A DNA stretch of 64,000 nt from Leisingera caerulea DSM 24564 (GCF_000473325.1 NZ_KI421513.1:1621217-1685216), one strand, 5' to 3'; positions 1-9,771 are shown, counted from the stretch's first letter. Made by a program: numbers and translations. The notes: generated by a model from the letters alone, not told the origin.

Positions 1-1027
<1,027 letters not shown>

Positions 1028-1034
1028 TCAGAAC

Positions 1035-2336
1035 ATGAAGACGACGAGTTTTGCACACCAGCTGGCCGCCCGCGCGGCGCTGCCCCGGCTGTCGGTGGGA
1101 ATGACAGAATCAGTGAATATCGGTTTTCTGGGACCGCTTTCGGGGCAGGCCGAGAGCTGGGGGCTGCCCGGGCTGAACGGCTGCCGGATCTGGGAGGACG
1201 GTCTGAACAAGGCCGGCGGGCTGCTGATCGGCGGCCGCCGCTACCCGATCCGCATCCACTCATATGACTGCGGCCATGACCCCGAACGCTCCCTGGAGGG
1301 CGCGGTGGAGCTGGTGCAGAAGCACAACGTCAAACTGATGCTGATGCTGGGCGGGGACACGTTTGCGGCGGTGCGCGACTTTCTGATGCGCAACAAGGTG
1401 CTGACATCGACCCTGCTGCCAACCGATCTGTCGCCGGACACGCCTTATCTGATTGCGCCCAGCGAGGCGCATCCGATCCAGAATGTGACGGGGGTGGCCT
1501 GGCTGGCGGAAAACCGGCCGGAGCTGAAGACGGTTGCGCTGTGCAGCCAGGCCGATCTGCTGGGGCTGCCTGCGCAGGCAGTCTACCGCGCGGCGTTCAA
1601 GGCGGCGGACAAGCAGATCCTGCGGGAAGTGCAGTATGATCCGGAAACCAGCGATCCGGGGCCGGTGGTGGATCCGATGCTGGAGAGCGGCGCCGATATC
1701 CTGTGCTGGTGCTCGTCTTATGCGCCGATGGTGCATGCGATGACGGAATATGCCTATGCCAAGGGGTTCACGGGGCAGATCATCAGCTGCACCATGGATG
1801 GCTATGACCAGCTGGTGGAGAAGACCTCAGCCGAATTCATGGAAGGGGTGGTGTTCCAGTTCCCGGACTTCGACGATCCGATGCTGCGGGAGAAGGCGTT
1901 TTTCTTCAACCGCCCGCATGTGTTTTTTGAGGAGTACAACCGCCGCTTCCCCGGCAGCTGGTCGGCGGTGAGCTGGGAGTATGTGGCGATCCTGGATATC
2001 TGGCACAGCGCGGTGGAGAAGGCGGGCTCGGTCGAGCCGCCGTCGGTGCTGGCGGCGATGAAGCAGCTGGGGCATGTCACCCACGCCTTTGGCCATGCGG
2101 ACTGGTGGGGCGAGGATATTTTCGGCATTTCCAATGCCTTGGTTGGCGATTGGCCGGTGGTCACCATCCAGGACGGCAAGGCGCGGATTGCCGGGTTCAG
2201 ATCAATCCCGGCCTGGCTGTCGCAGCATTCCAATCTGTTGAAGGCAGAGATGGAGGCGCTGGGGCAGCTATGGCACCAGCGTCTGGAAAGCGGCGCGCCG
2301 GGAAGCCGGGTTGGCTCGCGCGCAGTGCAAGGCTGA
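1035..2336 (+). CDS. BCAA/amide-type ABC substrate-binding protein paralogue without signal peptide
   Basis: 433 residues with a periplasmic-binding-protein type I fold (Peripla_BP_5/6, LivJ/FmdD/UrtA-like). It is clearly paralogous to the protein at 3582: both share GQIISCT, KTS.EFMEG, FQFPDFDDP and the ADWWG/ALVGDWPVV endings. Unlike that protein, its N-terminus shows no Tat or Sec signal before the mature motif NIGFLGPLSG. The start at 1035 has AGGA 9 bases upstream; an ATG at 1101 is possible but has no better leader. It may be a cytoplasmic ligand sensor in the manner of AmiC, or an SBP that lost its signal. Divergent from tmm, convergent with the GntR gene. Confidence 0.75.
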   Translation: MKTTSFAHQLAARAALPRLSVGMTESVNIGFLGPLSGQAESWGLPGLNGCRIWEDGLNKAGGLLIGGRRYPIRIHSYDCGHDPERSLEGAVELVQKHNVKLMLMLGGDTFAAVRDFLMRNKVLTSTLLPTDLSPDTPYLIAPSEAHPIQNVTGVAWLAENRPELKTVALCSQADLLGLPAQAVYRAAFKAADKQILREVQYDPETSDPGPVVDPMLESGADILCWCSSYAPMVHAMTEYAYAKGFTGQIISCTMDGYDQLVEKTSAEFMEGVVFQFPDFDDPMLREKAFFFNRPHVFFEEYNRRFPGSWSAVSWEYVAILDIWHSAVEKAGSVEPPSVLAAMKQLGHVTHAFGHADWWGEDIFGISNALVGDWPVVTIQDGKARIAGFRSIPAWLSQHSNLLKAEMEALGQLWHQRLESGAPGSRVGSRAVQG

Positions 2337-2385
2337 CGGTGCAGGCCTGATAGCGGGGGTCCCGCGGGGCAGGTCCAGCGCGGGA

Positions 2386-3111
2386 TCAGATCTCCTGCAG
2401 CAGCAGCTTCTGCTCGTCGATCAGGTGCAGCTTGATGAATTCCACCGCGGATTCCACATCGCGTGAGGCGATGGCGTTGAACAGCGTGTTATAGCGTTTC
2501 TGGTAGTCCTGAATCCGCTGCGGCGTCAGGTGGCGGCGGCGCAGGGCGGTGCGGTAGGACAGGCGGCAGGCCTCGATCGTCAGCTCGTAGCAGGAGTGCA
2601 GCAGCGGGTTTCCGGTGCCCTCGGCAATCTTGCGGTAGAGGTCTTCCTCCGCCTCGATAAAGTCGCCGGGATCGGTGCGCACGGCCTCAACACGCGACAG
2701 GATCTCGTCCAGCTCCTCGATCTGGCGGGGGGTCATATTGATGACAGCCAGGCGGATCAGCTCAGGCTCCAGGATGCCGCGCACCACCAGGTGGTCCAGC
2801 GGCGACACTTCCTTGGCCAGCGACGAGTAGGAGGCCTCGGGCTTGGGGTCGGAGCGGTATTTGACAAAGCTGCCGGAGCCGGGGCGGCGGTGGATCACGT
2901 TCTGGCCGGCCAGCACATCCAGTGCTTCGCGCACCGTGTTGCGGGCCACCCCCAGTTCCGAGGCCAGCGTCCGTTCGGACGGCAGCCGGGTGTCGACCGG
3001 GTAGGTGCCCGCCTTGATGCGGGCAAACAGGGTGTCGATCACCACCTGAACGGTGGCCCCCACGGAATGGGTGGTCAGGATTTGCGAGGTCGTCTCTTCC
3101 GCTGAGCTCAT
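2386..3111 (-). CDS. GntR-family (FadR subfamily) transcriptional regulator
   Basis: 241 residues from the ATG at 3111. The N-terminal winged helix-turn-helix at about residues 15-85 contains LPSERTLASELGVARNTVRE, followed by an all-helical FCD ligand-binding domain. It sits between two paralogous substrate-binding-protein genes and between the operator-bearing tmm and dmm units, so it is the natural candidate reader of the TTGGT-N4-ACCAA sites, which match the operator style of the family. That link is inference. The frame stays open upstream to 3369 but those residues look non-coding and the FadR family is about 240 residues. Confidence 0.88.
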   Translation of the reverse strand: MSSAEETTSQILTTHSVGATVQVVIDTLFARIKAGTYPVDTRLPSERTLASELGVARNTVREALDVLAGQNVIHRRPGSGSFVKYRSDPKPEASYSSLAKEVSPLDHLVVRGILEPELIRLAVINMTPRQIEELDEILSRVEAVRTDPGDFIEAEEDLYRKIAEGTGNPLLHSCYELTIEACRLSYRTALRRRHLTPQRIQDYQKRYNTLFNAIASRDVESAVEFIKLHLIDEQKLLLQEI

Positions 3112-3270
3112 ATCTGTTTTCCGGGCCGGACGAGCGGGAGAATCCCCTGCTCCTGATCTCTGTGCCAAGGTGCAAATACCGGTTTTGGCGGCCGGTGTGC
3201 AACCGTCTGGCACAACTGTAACTGGCACCGAGACTAGCGGCTCCTGCGCCGGACGGCAAGAAATCAGAGA

Positions 3271-3291
3271 AAATTGGTTCTTAAATTGGTT
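3271..3291. promoter_or_regulatory. Direct repeat AAATTGGTT in divergent promoter region
   Basis: AAATTGGTT occurs at 3271-3279 and again at 3283-3291 (12-base period), giving TTGGT half-sites like those upstream of tmm and dmmD. It lies 160 bases upstream of the GntR gene and about 290 before the Tat-exported binding-protein gene. Candidate autoregulatory site; weaker than the tmm/dmm sites because the half-sites are not inverted. Confidence 0.3.
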
Positions 3292-3349
3292 GTTCGGCGG
3301 GATTATTAAGATGAGCTGTAAGGTAATGTTTTGATGCCGTTTTTGACGC

Positions 3350-3368
3350 TGTATTTGCCGGAAATACA
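3350..3368. promoter_or_regulatory. 19-bp perfect inverted repeat TGTATTT-N5-AAATACA
   Basis: TGTATTTGCCGGAAATACA has 7-base perfect arms around GCCGG, inside the 470-base gap (3112-3581) between the GntR gene and the transporter operon. It has no U-tract, so it is more likely a protein-binding site than a terminator. Apart from this, the TTGGTT repeat at 3271 and a leader for the gene at 3582, nothing else is evident in this gap. Confidence 0.45.
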
Positions 3369-3581
3369 TGCCTGTGGTTCTATTTTGGTGCCTTTTGTGC
3401 GCCGAAAGTGAAAGAAAATTTCTTGGAGGTGAACCATCTCGCTGCTAGCCTTGGTCCAGGATGGGTCCAATTTCGGGAAACTGGTTCAGTCCCGCCGGAC
3501 CGGCATCAGGAGCCCCGCAGCGGCCCCATCCCGAAGAACACACCGCCGCAAAAACAGGCGGGTCCAACATGGGAGATGAAA

Positions 3582-4871
3582 ATGATTTCCAAGATCGTGA
3601 AATCGGGGCTGACCCGGAGGACGTTCCTCAAGTCGACAGCGGTCACCGCGATGAGCGCCGGGCTGCCGGGCGCATCGCTGGCGGCGGGCAATACCATCAG
3701 GATCGGCTTTCTGGCGCCGCTGACCGGCGCGGTTGCGGCCTGGGGCAAGCCGGGGCTGGACGGCTGCCAGATCTGGGCTGAGCGGGTCAACGCCGCGGGC
3801 GGTATCAAGCTGAGTGACGGCAGTTACAGTGTCGAGTTCGTCTCCTACGACAATGAATACGACCCGGCCAAGGCGCGCACCGGGGCGACCAAGCTGATCC
3901 GCGAGGACGGGGTCAGCTTCATCATGATGCTGGGCGGCGACACCTGGCCCGGCGTGCAGCCGGTGGCGGACAAGACGGGGATGCTGTTTTCGACCCTGCT
4001 GCCGTCCGACCTGTCGCCGGACACCAATACGCTGATTGCGCCGGCCGAGGTGCATCCAATCTATAACGTGACCGGGGTCGAGTGGCTGGCAGAGAACAAG
4101 CCGGAGCTGAAAACCGCTGTGATGTGCGCCCAGGACGATGCGCTGGGGCTGCCCTCGGTCGCGACCTATCTGGCGGCTTTTGAGGCGGCGGGCATCGAGA
4201 TGCTGGACGCGCCGCTGCTGTTTGACCCGGCCACCACCGATTTTGCGCCGGTGGTGACCCGGCTGATCAGCAAAGACCCGGATATCGTCTGCCTGGATAC
4301 CTGCTACAGCGACTATGTGCATCCGATTGCCGAGCAGCTGTTCCAGCAGGGGTTCAAGGGGCAGATCATTTCCTGCACCGCGGATTTCTATGACCAGATG
4401 ATCGCCAAGACCTCCGAGGAATTCATGGAAGGCTTTGTCTTCCAGTTCCCGGATTTCGACGATCCGGCGCTGAACGGCGACAACATCAACTTCACCGACC
4501 CGAACGGATTTTATGCCGAGTTCAACAGGCGGCATCCGGGCCAGTGGGGCGCGGTGAGCTGGGAATATGCCTCGATCATGGATCTGTGGAAGGCGGCCGC
4601 CGAGAAGGCCGGTTCGGCCAGTCCGGATGCGGTGGCAGCTGCCATGAAAGAGGGCAAGGGCAAGCATGCCTTTGGCGATGCGGACTGGTGGGGCACTGAG
4701 CTGTTTGGCATCGACAACGCGCTGGTGGGCGACTGGCCGGTGGTGGCCATTGAAGGCGGCAAGGCCCGGATCAAGGACTTCCGCTCCATCCCCGACTGGT
4801 ACGCAAGACACGGCGATCTGCTGGTCAAGCATATGAAGGCCTACGACCAGATGTGGGATCAGCGCAGCTGA
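3582..4871 (+). CDS. Tat-exported ABC substrate-binding protein (BCAA/short-chain amide type)
   Basis: 429 residues. Starts at the ATG at 3582, with GGGAG 6 bases upstream; an in-frame ATG at 3576 and the open frame back to 3408 are less likely. The N-terminus carries a twin-arginine signal, TRRTFLKS, then a hydrophobic stretch ending GASLAAG. The mature part is a Peripla_BP_5-type fold. It heads an operon with livHMGF-like genes, so it delivers ligand to that importer. The ligand is unknown: family members bind branched-chain amino acids, urea or amides, and the setting beside tmm and dmm suggests a methylated nitrogen compound, which is inference. Confidence 0.88.
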   Translation: MISKIVKSGLTRRTFLKSTAVTAMSAGLPGASLAAGNTIRIGFLAPLTGAVAAWGKPGLDGCQIWAERVNAAGGIKLSDGSYSVEFVSYDNEYDPAKARTGATKLIREDGVSFIMMLGGDTWPGVQPVADKTGMLFSTLLPSDLSPDTNTLIAPAEVHPIYNVTGVEWLAENKPELKTAVMCAQDDALGLPSVATYLAAFEAAGIEMLDAPLLFDPATTDFAPVVTRLISKDPDIVCLDTCYSDYVHPIAEQLFQQGFKGQIISCTADFYDQMIAKTSEEFMEGFVFQFPDFDDPALNGDNINFTDPNGFYAEFNRRHPGQWGAVSWEYASIMDLWKAAAEKAGSASPDAVAAAMKEGKGKHAFGDADWWGTELFGIDNALVGDWPVVAIEGGKARIKDFRSIPDWYARHGDLLVKHMKAYDQMWDQRS

Positions 4872-4946
4872 CCTGCAGGCCAGGCCATCAGGCGGTGCGA
4901 GGCCTGTCCCCGCACTGCGAGAGCGACTGAATAAAGAGACAATCCG

Positions 4947-5816
4947 ATGCTGGACCTTTTGGCGCAGACCGGCCTCAACGCCGTGTATGCTGCGAGCTAT
5001 ATTTCCCTTGTTGCTGTGGGGCTTGTGCTGATCTTTGGTGTCATGGGCGTGATCAATTTTGCCCATGGCGAACTGTTCATGGCGGGTGCCTATGCAATTG
5101 TGGCGCTCTATGCCGGCCTGAATGTGCCGTTCTTTCTGGCTGTGGCAGCGGGCCTTCTGTTTGTGGGCTGCCTGGGCCTTTTAATGGAAAGGGCCCTGTT
5201 CCGGCCCTTGAAAGACAACCCCTTGGGCGGGCTGGTCGCCTCGATCGGGTTTCTGATGATCCTGCAGGCGCTGGCGGTGATGGGGTTCGGCGTGCGGATG
5301 GTGCATATCCCGCCGGTCACGCAGGAGGTGATTGCGTTTTCCGACAAGGTGCGGCTGCCGGTGGCACGGCTGTATGTGATCATCGCTGCAATTGTGCTGC
5401 TGTCGGCGCTTTGGTACTTTTTGAAGCGGACCAAATTCGGCTGGGCCTTGCGCGCCTCGGCGCAGGATCCTGAGGCGGCGGCGCTGCAGGGGATTTCAAT
5501 CACCCAGACTGCGCGCATCGCCATGTTCATCGGTGCAGGGCTGGCGGGGATTGCGGGCGCACTGACGGCGCCGCTGGTTTCGGTCAACCCGCATATGGGC
5601 CATTCGGTGATCGTCACTGCGTTCATTGTCATCATCGTCGGCGGGGTCGGTTCGCTGGAGGGGGCCATCGTCGCCTCGGTCGCCTATGCGCTGGTGCATA
5701 CCTTTGTGACCACCTTCTGGGACGGCGTTCTGGCCGACATCGTGGGTCTGTCGCTGATGCTGGTTGTGCTGATCGTCAAGCCGACCGGATTGTTCGGGAG
5801 TGCGGACCGTGCCTAA
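4947..5816 (+). CDS. Branched-chain amino acid-type ABC transporter permease (LivH family)
   Basis: 289 residues, highly hydrophobic, about eight membrane helices. It carries the LivH-type segment FGVMGVINFAHGELFMAGAY near residue 30 and a cytoplasmic loop containing ALRASAQDPEAAALQGI that contacts the ATPases. It forms the inner-membrane channel with the next gene. It begins 75 bases after the binding-protein gene and overlaps the next permease by 8 bases, indicating translational coupling. The substrate is set by the binding protein and is unknown. Confidence 0.92.
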   Translation: MLDLLAQTGLNAVYAASYISLVAVGLVLIFGVMGVINFAHGELFMAGAYAIVALYAGLNVPFFLAVAAGLLFVGCLGLLMERALFRPLKDNPLGGLVASIGFLMILQALAVMGFGVRMVHIPPVTQEVIAFSDKVRLPVARLYVIIAAIVLLSALWYFLKRTKFGWALRASAQDPEAAALQGISITQTARIAMFIGAGLAGIAGALTAPLVSVNPHMGHSVIVTAFIVIIVGGVGSLEGAIVASVAYALVHTFVTTFWDGVLADIVGLSLMLVVLIVKPTGLFGSADRA

Positions 5817-6789
5817 GTTCCTGATCTGGATCGCGGTGCTGGCCGCGCTGGTTGCCCTGCCGCATGGTCTCAGCTTCTCGCAGCAGGAAATCCTGGTGTT
5901 CCTGACCATCAATGTGCTGCTGGTGGCCAGCTACCGGCTGCTGACGCTGACCGGTGAATGGTCGCTGGCCCATGTGGTGATCATGGGGGTGGGGGCCTAT
6001 TCCTCGGCGCTTCTGACCAAGAAGCTGGGCGTGTATGTGCCGGTTTCGATGCTGCTGGGCGGTGTCATTGCGGCGCTGATTGCGGTGCTGCTGTCGTTCC
6101 CGCTGTTCCGGATGAAGGGGTTCTATTTCCTGATCGGATCGTTTGCGGCGGGCGAGATTATCCGCCTGCTGTGGAAGCGGTTCCGCGACCCCTTTGGCGG
6201 CGCCAAGGGCATCAAGGGGATCGACCCGATGCCGGACTTCTCAATCGGGTTCTATCAGTTCGATTTCTTCGAGCCGACGTCATACTATTATTTCGCCGGT
6301 GTCATTGTTGCTTTCTGCCTGTGGGTTCTGTGGCGGATCGAGAAATCGCCCGTCGGCCTCACCTTCCACGCGGTGCATTGGCAGGACAAGCTGGCGCAGG
6401 CATCTGGCGTGAACGTGCGGGCCTACCGGACGCTGGCCTTTGCCATTGCGTCGGGCTTTGCCGGCATCTCCGGCGCGCTGCTGGCGCATTATGTGGGCAC
6501 CATCAATCCCAACGCGTTTGATATCGACCTGATGGTCTTTGTGCTGACCTGGGCGATTGTCGGCGGCACCGCTACTTTTTACGGGCCGATCCTGGGCTGC
6601 GTGGTGCTGACCGTGATCAACGAGGTTGTTCTGCGAGAGCTTGGGCTCGAACAGATGCGGCCGCTGATCTATGGCGCCATCATGATCCTGTCGATCCTGT
6701 TCCTGCCCAACGGGCTGGAAAGCATCGTGCAGAAATTCACGAAAAGACGCGCCGCTGAAGGCGCGCCGGAACGGAGCCCGGCAGAATGA
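5809..6789 (+). CDS. Branched-chain amino acid-type ABC transporter permease (LivM family)
   Basis: 326 residues from the GTG at 5809, preceded by GGGAG at 5796-5800 with 8-base spacing; the upstream GTG at 5800 overlaps that ribosome site and is rejected. It has a hydrophobic LivM-type core with EWSLAHVVIMGVGAYSSALL and the loop RTLAFAIASGFAGISGALLA. It pairs with the LivH-type permease. The last codons overlap the next ATPase gene by an ATGA junction. Confidence 0.92.
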   Translation: MPKFLIWIAVLAALVALPHGLSFSQQEILVFLTINVLLVASYRLLTLTGEWSLAHVVIMGVGAYSSALLTKKLGVYVPVSMLLGGVIAALIAVLLSFPLFRMKGFYFLIGSFAAGEIIRLLWKRFRDPFGGAKGIKGIDPMPDFSIGFYQFDFFEPTSYYYFAGVIVAFCLWVLWRIEKSPVGLTFHAVHWQDKLAQASGVNVRAYRTLAFAIASGFAGISGALLAHYVGTINPNAFDIDLMVFVLTWAIVGGTATFYGPILGCVVLTVINEVVLRELGLEQMRPLIYGAIMILSILFLPNGLESIVQKFTKRRAAEGAPERSPAE

Positions 6790-7553
6790 CCGATTTTCTC
6801 GAAGTCAAAGACCTGACCATGCGGTTTGGCGGCCTGACGGCGGTGGACGGCCTGTCGTTCAAGGTGGCCCATGGCTCCATCCACGGTCTGATCGGGCCCA
6901 ACGGGGCTGGGAAGACCACGACGTTCAACATGATCTCGGGCTTCTACAAGCCAAGCGAGGGGCAGGTGCTGCTGCGGGGCGAGGATATCTCCGGACTGCA
7001 GATGCATGAGGTGGCCCGGCGCGGGGTGGTGCGGACCTTCCAGCACTCGACCCTGTTTGCGGAGCTGACCGTCCTGGAGAATGCGCTGGTCGGCACCCAC
7101 ATGCCGTTCCGGCCCAATATCTTTGCCGCGATCATCGGCTGGGACCGGGAGGACCGCAGCGGGGCCAAGGCGCGGGCGAAGGAGGCGCTGGAGTTCTTCG
7201 GCCTCGATCATGTGATGCAGGAACGGGCCGGCGATCTGAGCCATGGGCATCAGCGGGCGCTGGGGATGGCGGTGGCCTATGCCAGCCATCCGGATGTGAT
7301 CCTGCTGGACGAGCCCTTTACCGGCATGAACCCGGAAGAGACCCGGCAGATGATGGACCTGATGGAGCGGCTTAAGGCGGACGGCATCACCATCCTGATC
7401 GTGGAGCATGACATGCAGGCGATCATGGGGCTGTGCGACACCATCACCTGCATGAGCTTTGGCAAATTCCTGGCCGAGGGCGGACCTCGGGAGATACGCA
7501 ACCATCCGGCGGTGATCGAGGCCTATCTGGGAGGCGCGCGCCATGTTGCTTGA
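6786..7553 (+). CDS. ABC transporter ATP-binding protein (LivG family)
   Basis: 255 residues. Walker A GPNGAGKTT near residue 37, Q-loop in VRTFQHS, a signature region where LSHGHQRALGMA replaces the usual LSGGQ-like motif, Walker B VILLDEPF and the switch histidine in LIVEHDM. It hydrolyses ATP to power the LivH/LivM-type channel from the cytoplasmic side. Start ATG 6786 overlaps the previous stop; its end overlaps livF by 11 bases. The SHGHQR signature variant is worth noting but occurs in LivG-type proteins. Confidence 0.92.
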   Translation: MTDFLEVKDLTMRFGGLTAVDGLSFKVAHGSIHGLIGPNGAGKTTTFNMISGFYKPSEGQVLLRGEDISGLQMHEVARRGVVRTFQHSTLFAELTVLENALVGTHMPFRPNIFAAIIGWDREDRSGAKARAKEALEFFGLDHVMQERAGDLSHGHQRALGMAVAYASHPDVILLDEPFTGMNPEETRQMMDLMERLKADGITILIVEHDMQAIMGLCDTITCMSFGKFLAEGGPREIRNHPAVIEAYLGGARHVA

Positions 7554-8250
7554 GATGAAGAACGTCGCCGTCAATTACGGCAAGATCAACGCGATCCGGA
7601 ACATCTCGGTTGCGGTGCCGGAGGGCAAGATCGTCACCATCATCGGCGGCAACGGCGCGGGCAAGACCACCACGCTGCGGGCAATGTCCGGGATGCTGCC
7701 AATCACCGCGGGGGAGATCACGTTCGAAGGCAAGCGGATCGACCATCTGCCTGCGCATAAGGTGGTGGCAAACGGTATCGCCCATGTCCCGGAAGGGCGG
7801 CGGATCTTTCCGGATATGACGGTGGAGGAGAACCTGCGCACCGGGGCGTTCCTGCGCAAGGACAGGGAAGCAATTGAGGCGGATCTGGAGGATGTCTTTG
7901 AACGCTTCCCGCGCCTGCGAGAGCGGCGCACCCAGATGGCCAAAACCATGTCTGGCGGTGAGCAGCAGATGCTGGCCATAGGCCGCGCGCTGATGTCCAA
8001 GCCGCGGCTGCTGCTGATGGATGAGCCCTCGATGGGGCTGGCGCCGGTGATTGTCGAGGAGATCGCCCGGATCGTCGAAGAGATCAACGCCAACGGGCTG
8101 TCGGTGGTGCTGGTCGAGCAGAATGCCGAGCTGGCGCTGGAGCTGGCCGATTACGCCTATGTCCTGGAAACCGGAAATGCAGCAATGGAGGGTCCTGCAG
8201 ATGAGCTTCACGGAAACGAACACGTCCGCGCCGCGTATCTGGGGCTTTAA
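7543..8250 (+). CDS. ABC transporter ATP-binding protein (LivF family)
   Basis: 235 residues. Walker A GGNGAGKTT, LivF-type segment GIAHVPEGRRIFPDMTVEEN, signature MSGGEQQMLAIGRAL, Walker B LLLMDEPS and LVEQN at the switch. It is the second ATPase of the transporter. It overlaps livG by 11 bases, and its last 50 bases overlap the start of the unknown gene at 8201 in another frame. Confidence 0.92.
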   Translation: MLLEMKNVAVNYGKINAIRNISVAVPEGKIVTIIGGNGAGKTTTLRAMSGMLPITAGEITFEGKRIDHLPAHKVVANGIAHVPEGRRIFPDMTVEENLRTGAFLRKDREAIEADLEDVFERFPRLRERRTQMAKTMSGGEQQMLAIGRALMSKPRLLLMDEPSMGLAPVIVEEIARIVEEINANGLSVVLVEQNAELALELADYAYVLETGNAAMEGPADELHGNEHVRAAYLGL

Positions 8251-8809
8251 GCCGGATGCGGAAATGCGGGCGGCGCGCGAGGCGGGCTGGTCGCGGGCCG
8301 ATCTGGCCTGGGAACGGCTGATGGAGCGGGCGCTGGCAGCAGCCGCGCAGGGGCGTGTCCGTCCGGCGGTGCGCCTGTTCCGGCTGGCGGATCTGCTGGC
8401 GCGGATTGCCTTTCCTGCGGCGGATCTGCGCCGGGCCACGGCGCCTGCCAATCTGGCGGCGCTGCAATTCCGGCGCGGTGCGCTGGAGGAGGCAGAAGGG
8501 TTGCAGGCCCGCGCCCTGCGGATCTGGGCCGGAGCGGCAGAGCAGGTAGAGGCGATGCAGATCGCGCCGCGCAGCCGGTCGTCGCTGTTTCACCTGCGGA
8601 TGGAGGCGCTGCACCGCGAGACCTTTCATGCCAATCTGAAAACCCGCGTGGGCCTGATTGCAGGGGAAGCCGGGGAAACGCTGCGCAACCTGACCTCGGG
8701 CCGGGCGGCATTGCACCGGCACGCCAGCCGCTGGCGCGGCGAGAAGCCCGCGGTGTTTGACGGCACCCGCAAGGTGCTGGGGGCCTGCCTGCTGCTGCTG
8801 GATGCGTGA
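8201..8809 (+). CDS. Conserved-context hypothetical protein, helical (TPR-like?)
   Basis: 202 residues, not recognised. Begins at the ATG at 8201 with GGAGG 8 bases upstream, inside the livF 3' end. The open frame extends back to 8051, but those residues only shadow livF. The protein is soluble and alanine/leucine/arginine-rich with repeated helical segments (AAQGRVRPAVRLFRLADLLA, AALQFRRGALEEAEGLQARA) that recall tetratricopeptide pairs. It is the last gene of the transporter operon, followed by a clear terminator, so a role tied to that system is likely but unknown. Confidence 0.7.
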   Translation: MSFTETNTSAPRIWGFKPDAEMRAAREAGWSRADLAWERLMERALAAAAQGRVRPAVRLFRLADLLARIAFPAADLRRATAPANLAALQFRRGALEEAEGLQARALRIWAGAAEQVEAMQIAPRSRSSLFHLRMEALHRETFHANLKTRVGLIAGEAGETLRNLTSGRAALHRHASRWRGEKPAVFDGTRKVLGACLLLLDA

Positions 8810-8840
8810 GCGCAGGCTCAGTGCTGTCAAGGCGGGGGAG

Positions 8841-8871
8841 AGCCCGGGCTGACTGGCCCGGGTTTTTTGTT
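8841..8871 (+). terminator. Rho-independent terminator of the transporter operon
   Basis: Stem AGCCCGGGC / GCCCGGGTT around TGACTG, followed by a TTTTTTG run. It closes the unit 3582-8809. Confidence 0.85.
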
Positions 8872-9050
8872 TGTCGCCCTGCGGGCCGGTGCTGCGGAGC
8901 AACTAGTTTCTTTCCCCAGCCGGTAAGGGGTTGGGAAAAAGTGGTAATGGCAGTAAAATAATTTTCGCGGGATTTCTTGCGCCTGGAAAAGTTTTTGCGT
9001 ATCGCGCCGCTGCGCGCTTGTCAGAGGCCGTCAATAAGGAAGATAACACA

Positions 9051-9707
9051 GTGGCTAAACCTAAAGACGATACCGACGCAGTGGCAAATAACCTTTCTCA
9101 AGATCCGCATCGTGTCCGCGAGGGCTCGGAAAAAGTCCTGGAGGTGGCGATCGGCCGCGAAGTGCGGTCATTCCGGCGTCAGCAGGGCATCACAGTGGCG
9201 GATCTGGCCAATCTGACCGGACTGTCGATTGGCATGCTGTCGAAGATTGAGAACGGCAACACCTCGCCGTCGCTGACCACGCTGCAGCTGCTGGCCAATG
9301 CGCTGAGCGTGCCGATCACGTCGTTCTTCCGCCGCTTTGAGGAAACCCGCGAGGCGGTGCATACGAAGGCGGGGGAAGGTGCGGAAATGGAGCGCGCGGG
9401 CACCCGGGCCGGGCATCAGTATCAGCTGCTCGGCCACCTCGGCGCCAATGCCTCCGGCGTGATGGTTGAACCCTATATTATCACCCTGACTGAAGAGTCG
9501 GATGTCTTCCCGACCTTCCAGCATGACGGTATCGAGATGCTGTATATGCTGGAAGGCGAGGTGGATTACCGGCACGGCGACAAGGTGTTTGCGCTGAAGC
9601 CTGGCGATACGCTGTTTTTTGACGCCGACGCGCCGCATGGGCCGGAGGAGCTGGTCAAGCTGCCTGCGCGTTACCTGTCGATCATTTCCTACCCGCAGTC
9701 GAGCTGA
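9051..9707 (+). CDS. XRE-family regulator with C-terminal cupin domain
   Basis: 218 residues from the GTG at 9051, which has AAGGAAG 8 bases upstream; an in-frame ATG at 8931 would add an unlikely leader. An HTH_3 domain sits at about residues 35-90 (GITVADLANLTGLSIGMLSKIENG) and a cupin_2 domain at about 150-215 (GIEMLYMLEGEV, LKPGDTLFFDADAPHG). Such proteins sense small molecules through the cupin. It stands alone between the transporter operon and the convergent dmm operon, so it is a candidate regulator of either. Confidence 0.88.
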   Translation: MAKPKDDTDAVANNLSQDPHRVREGSEKVLEVAIGREVRSFRRQQGITVADLANLTGLSIGMLSKIENGNTSPSLTTLQLLANALSVPITSFFRRFEETREAVHTKAGEGAEMERAGTRAGHQYQLLGHLGANASGVMVEPYIITLTEESDVFPTFQHDGIEMLYMLEGEVDYRHGDKVFALKPGDTLFFDADAPHGPEELVKLPARYLSIISYPQSS

Positions 9708-9771
9708 GGCGCGGCGGGGCGCTCCCGCCTGCTGCGGAGCATCTGACGATGCCCCTGCAAAGTTGGGCCCG

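Noticed and set aside
3486..5066. 526-codon open frame on the minus strand over the binding-protein gene
   Set aside because: Composition is Arg/His/Gln-rich with no domain, and it is antisense to a clear Tat-exported binding protein.
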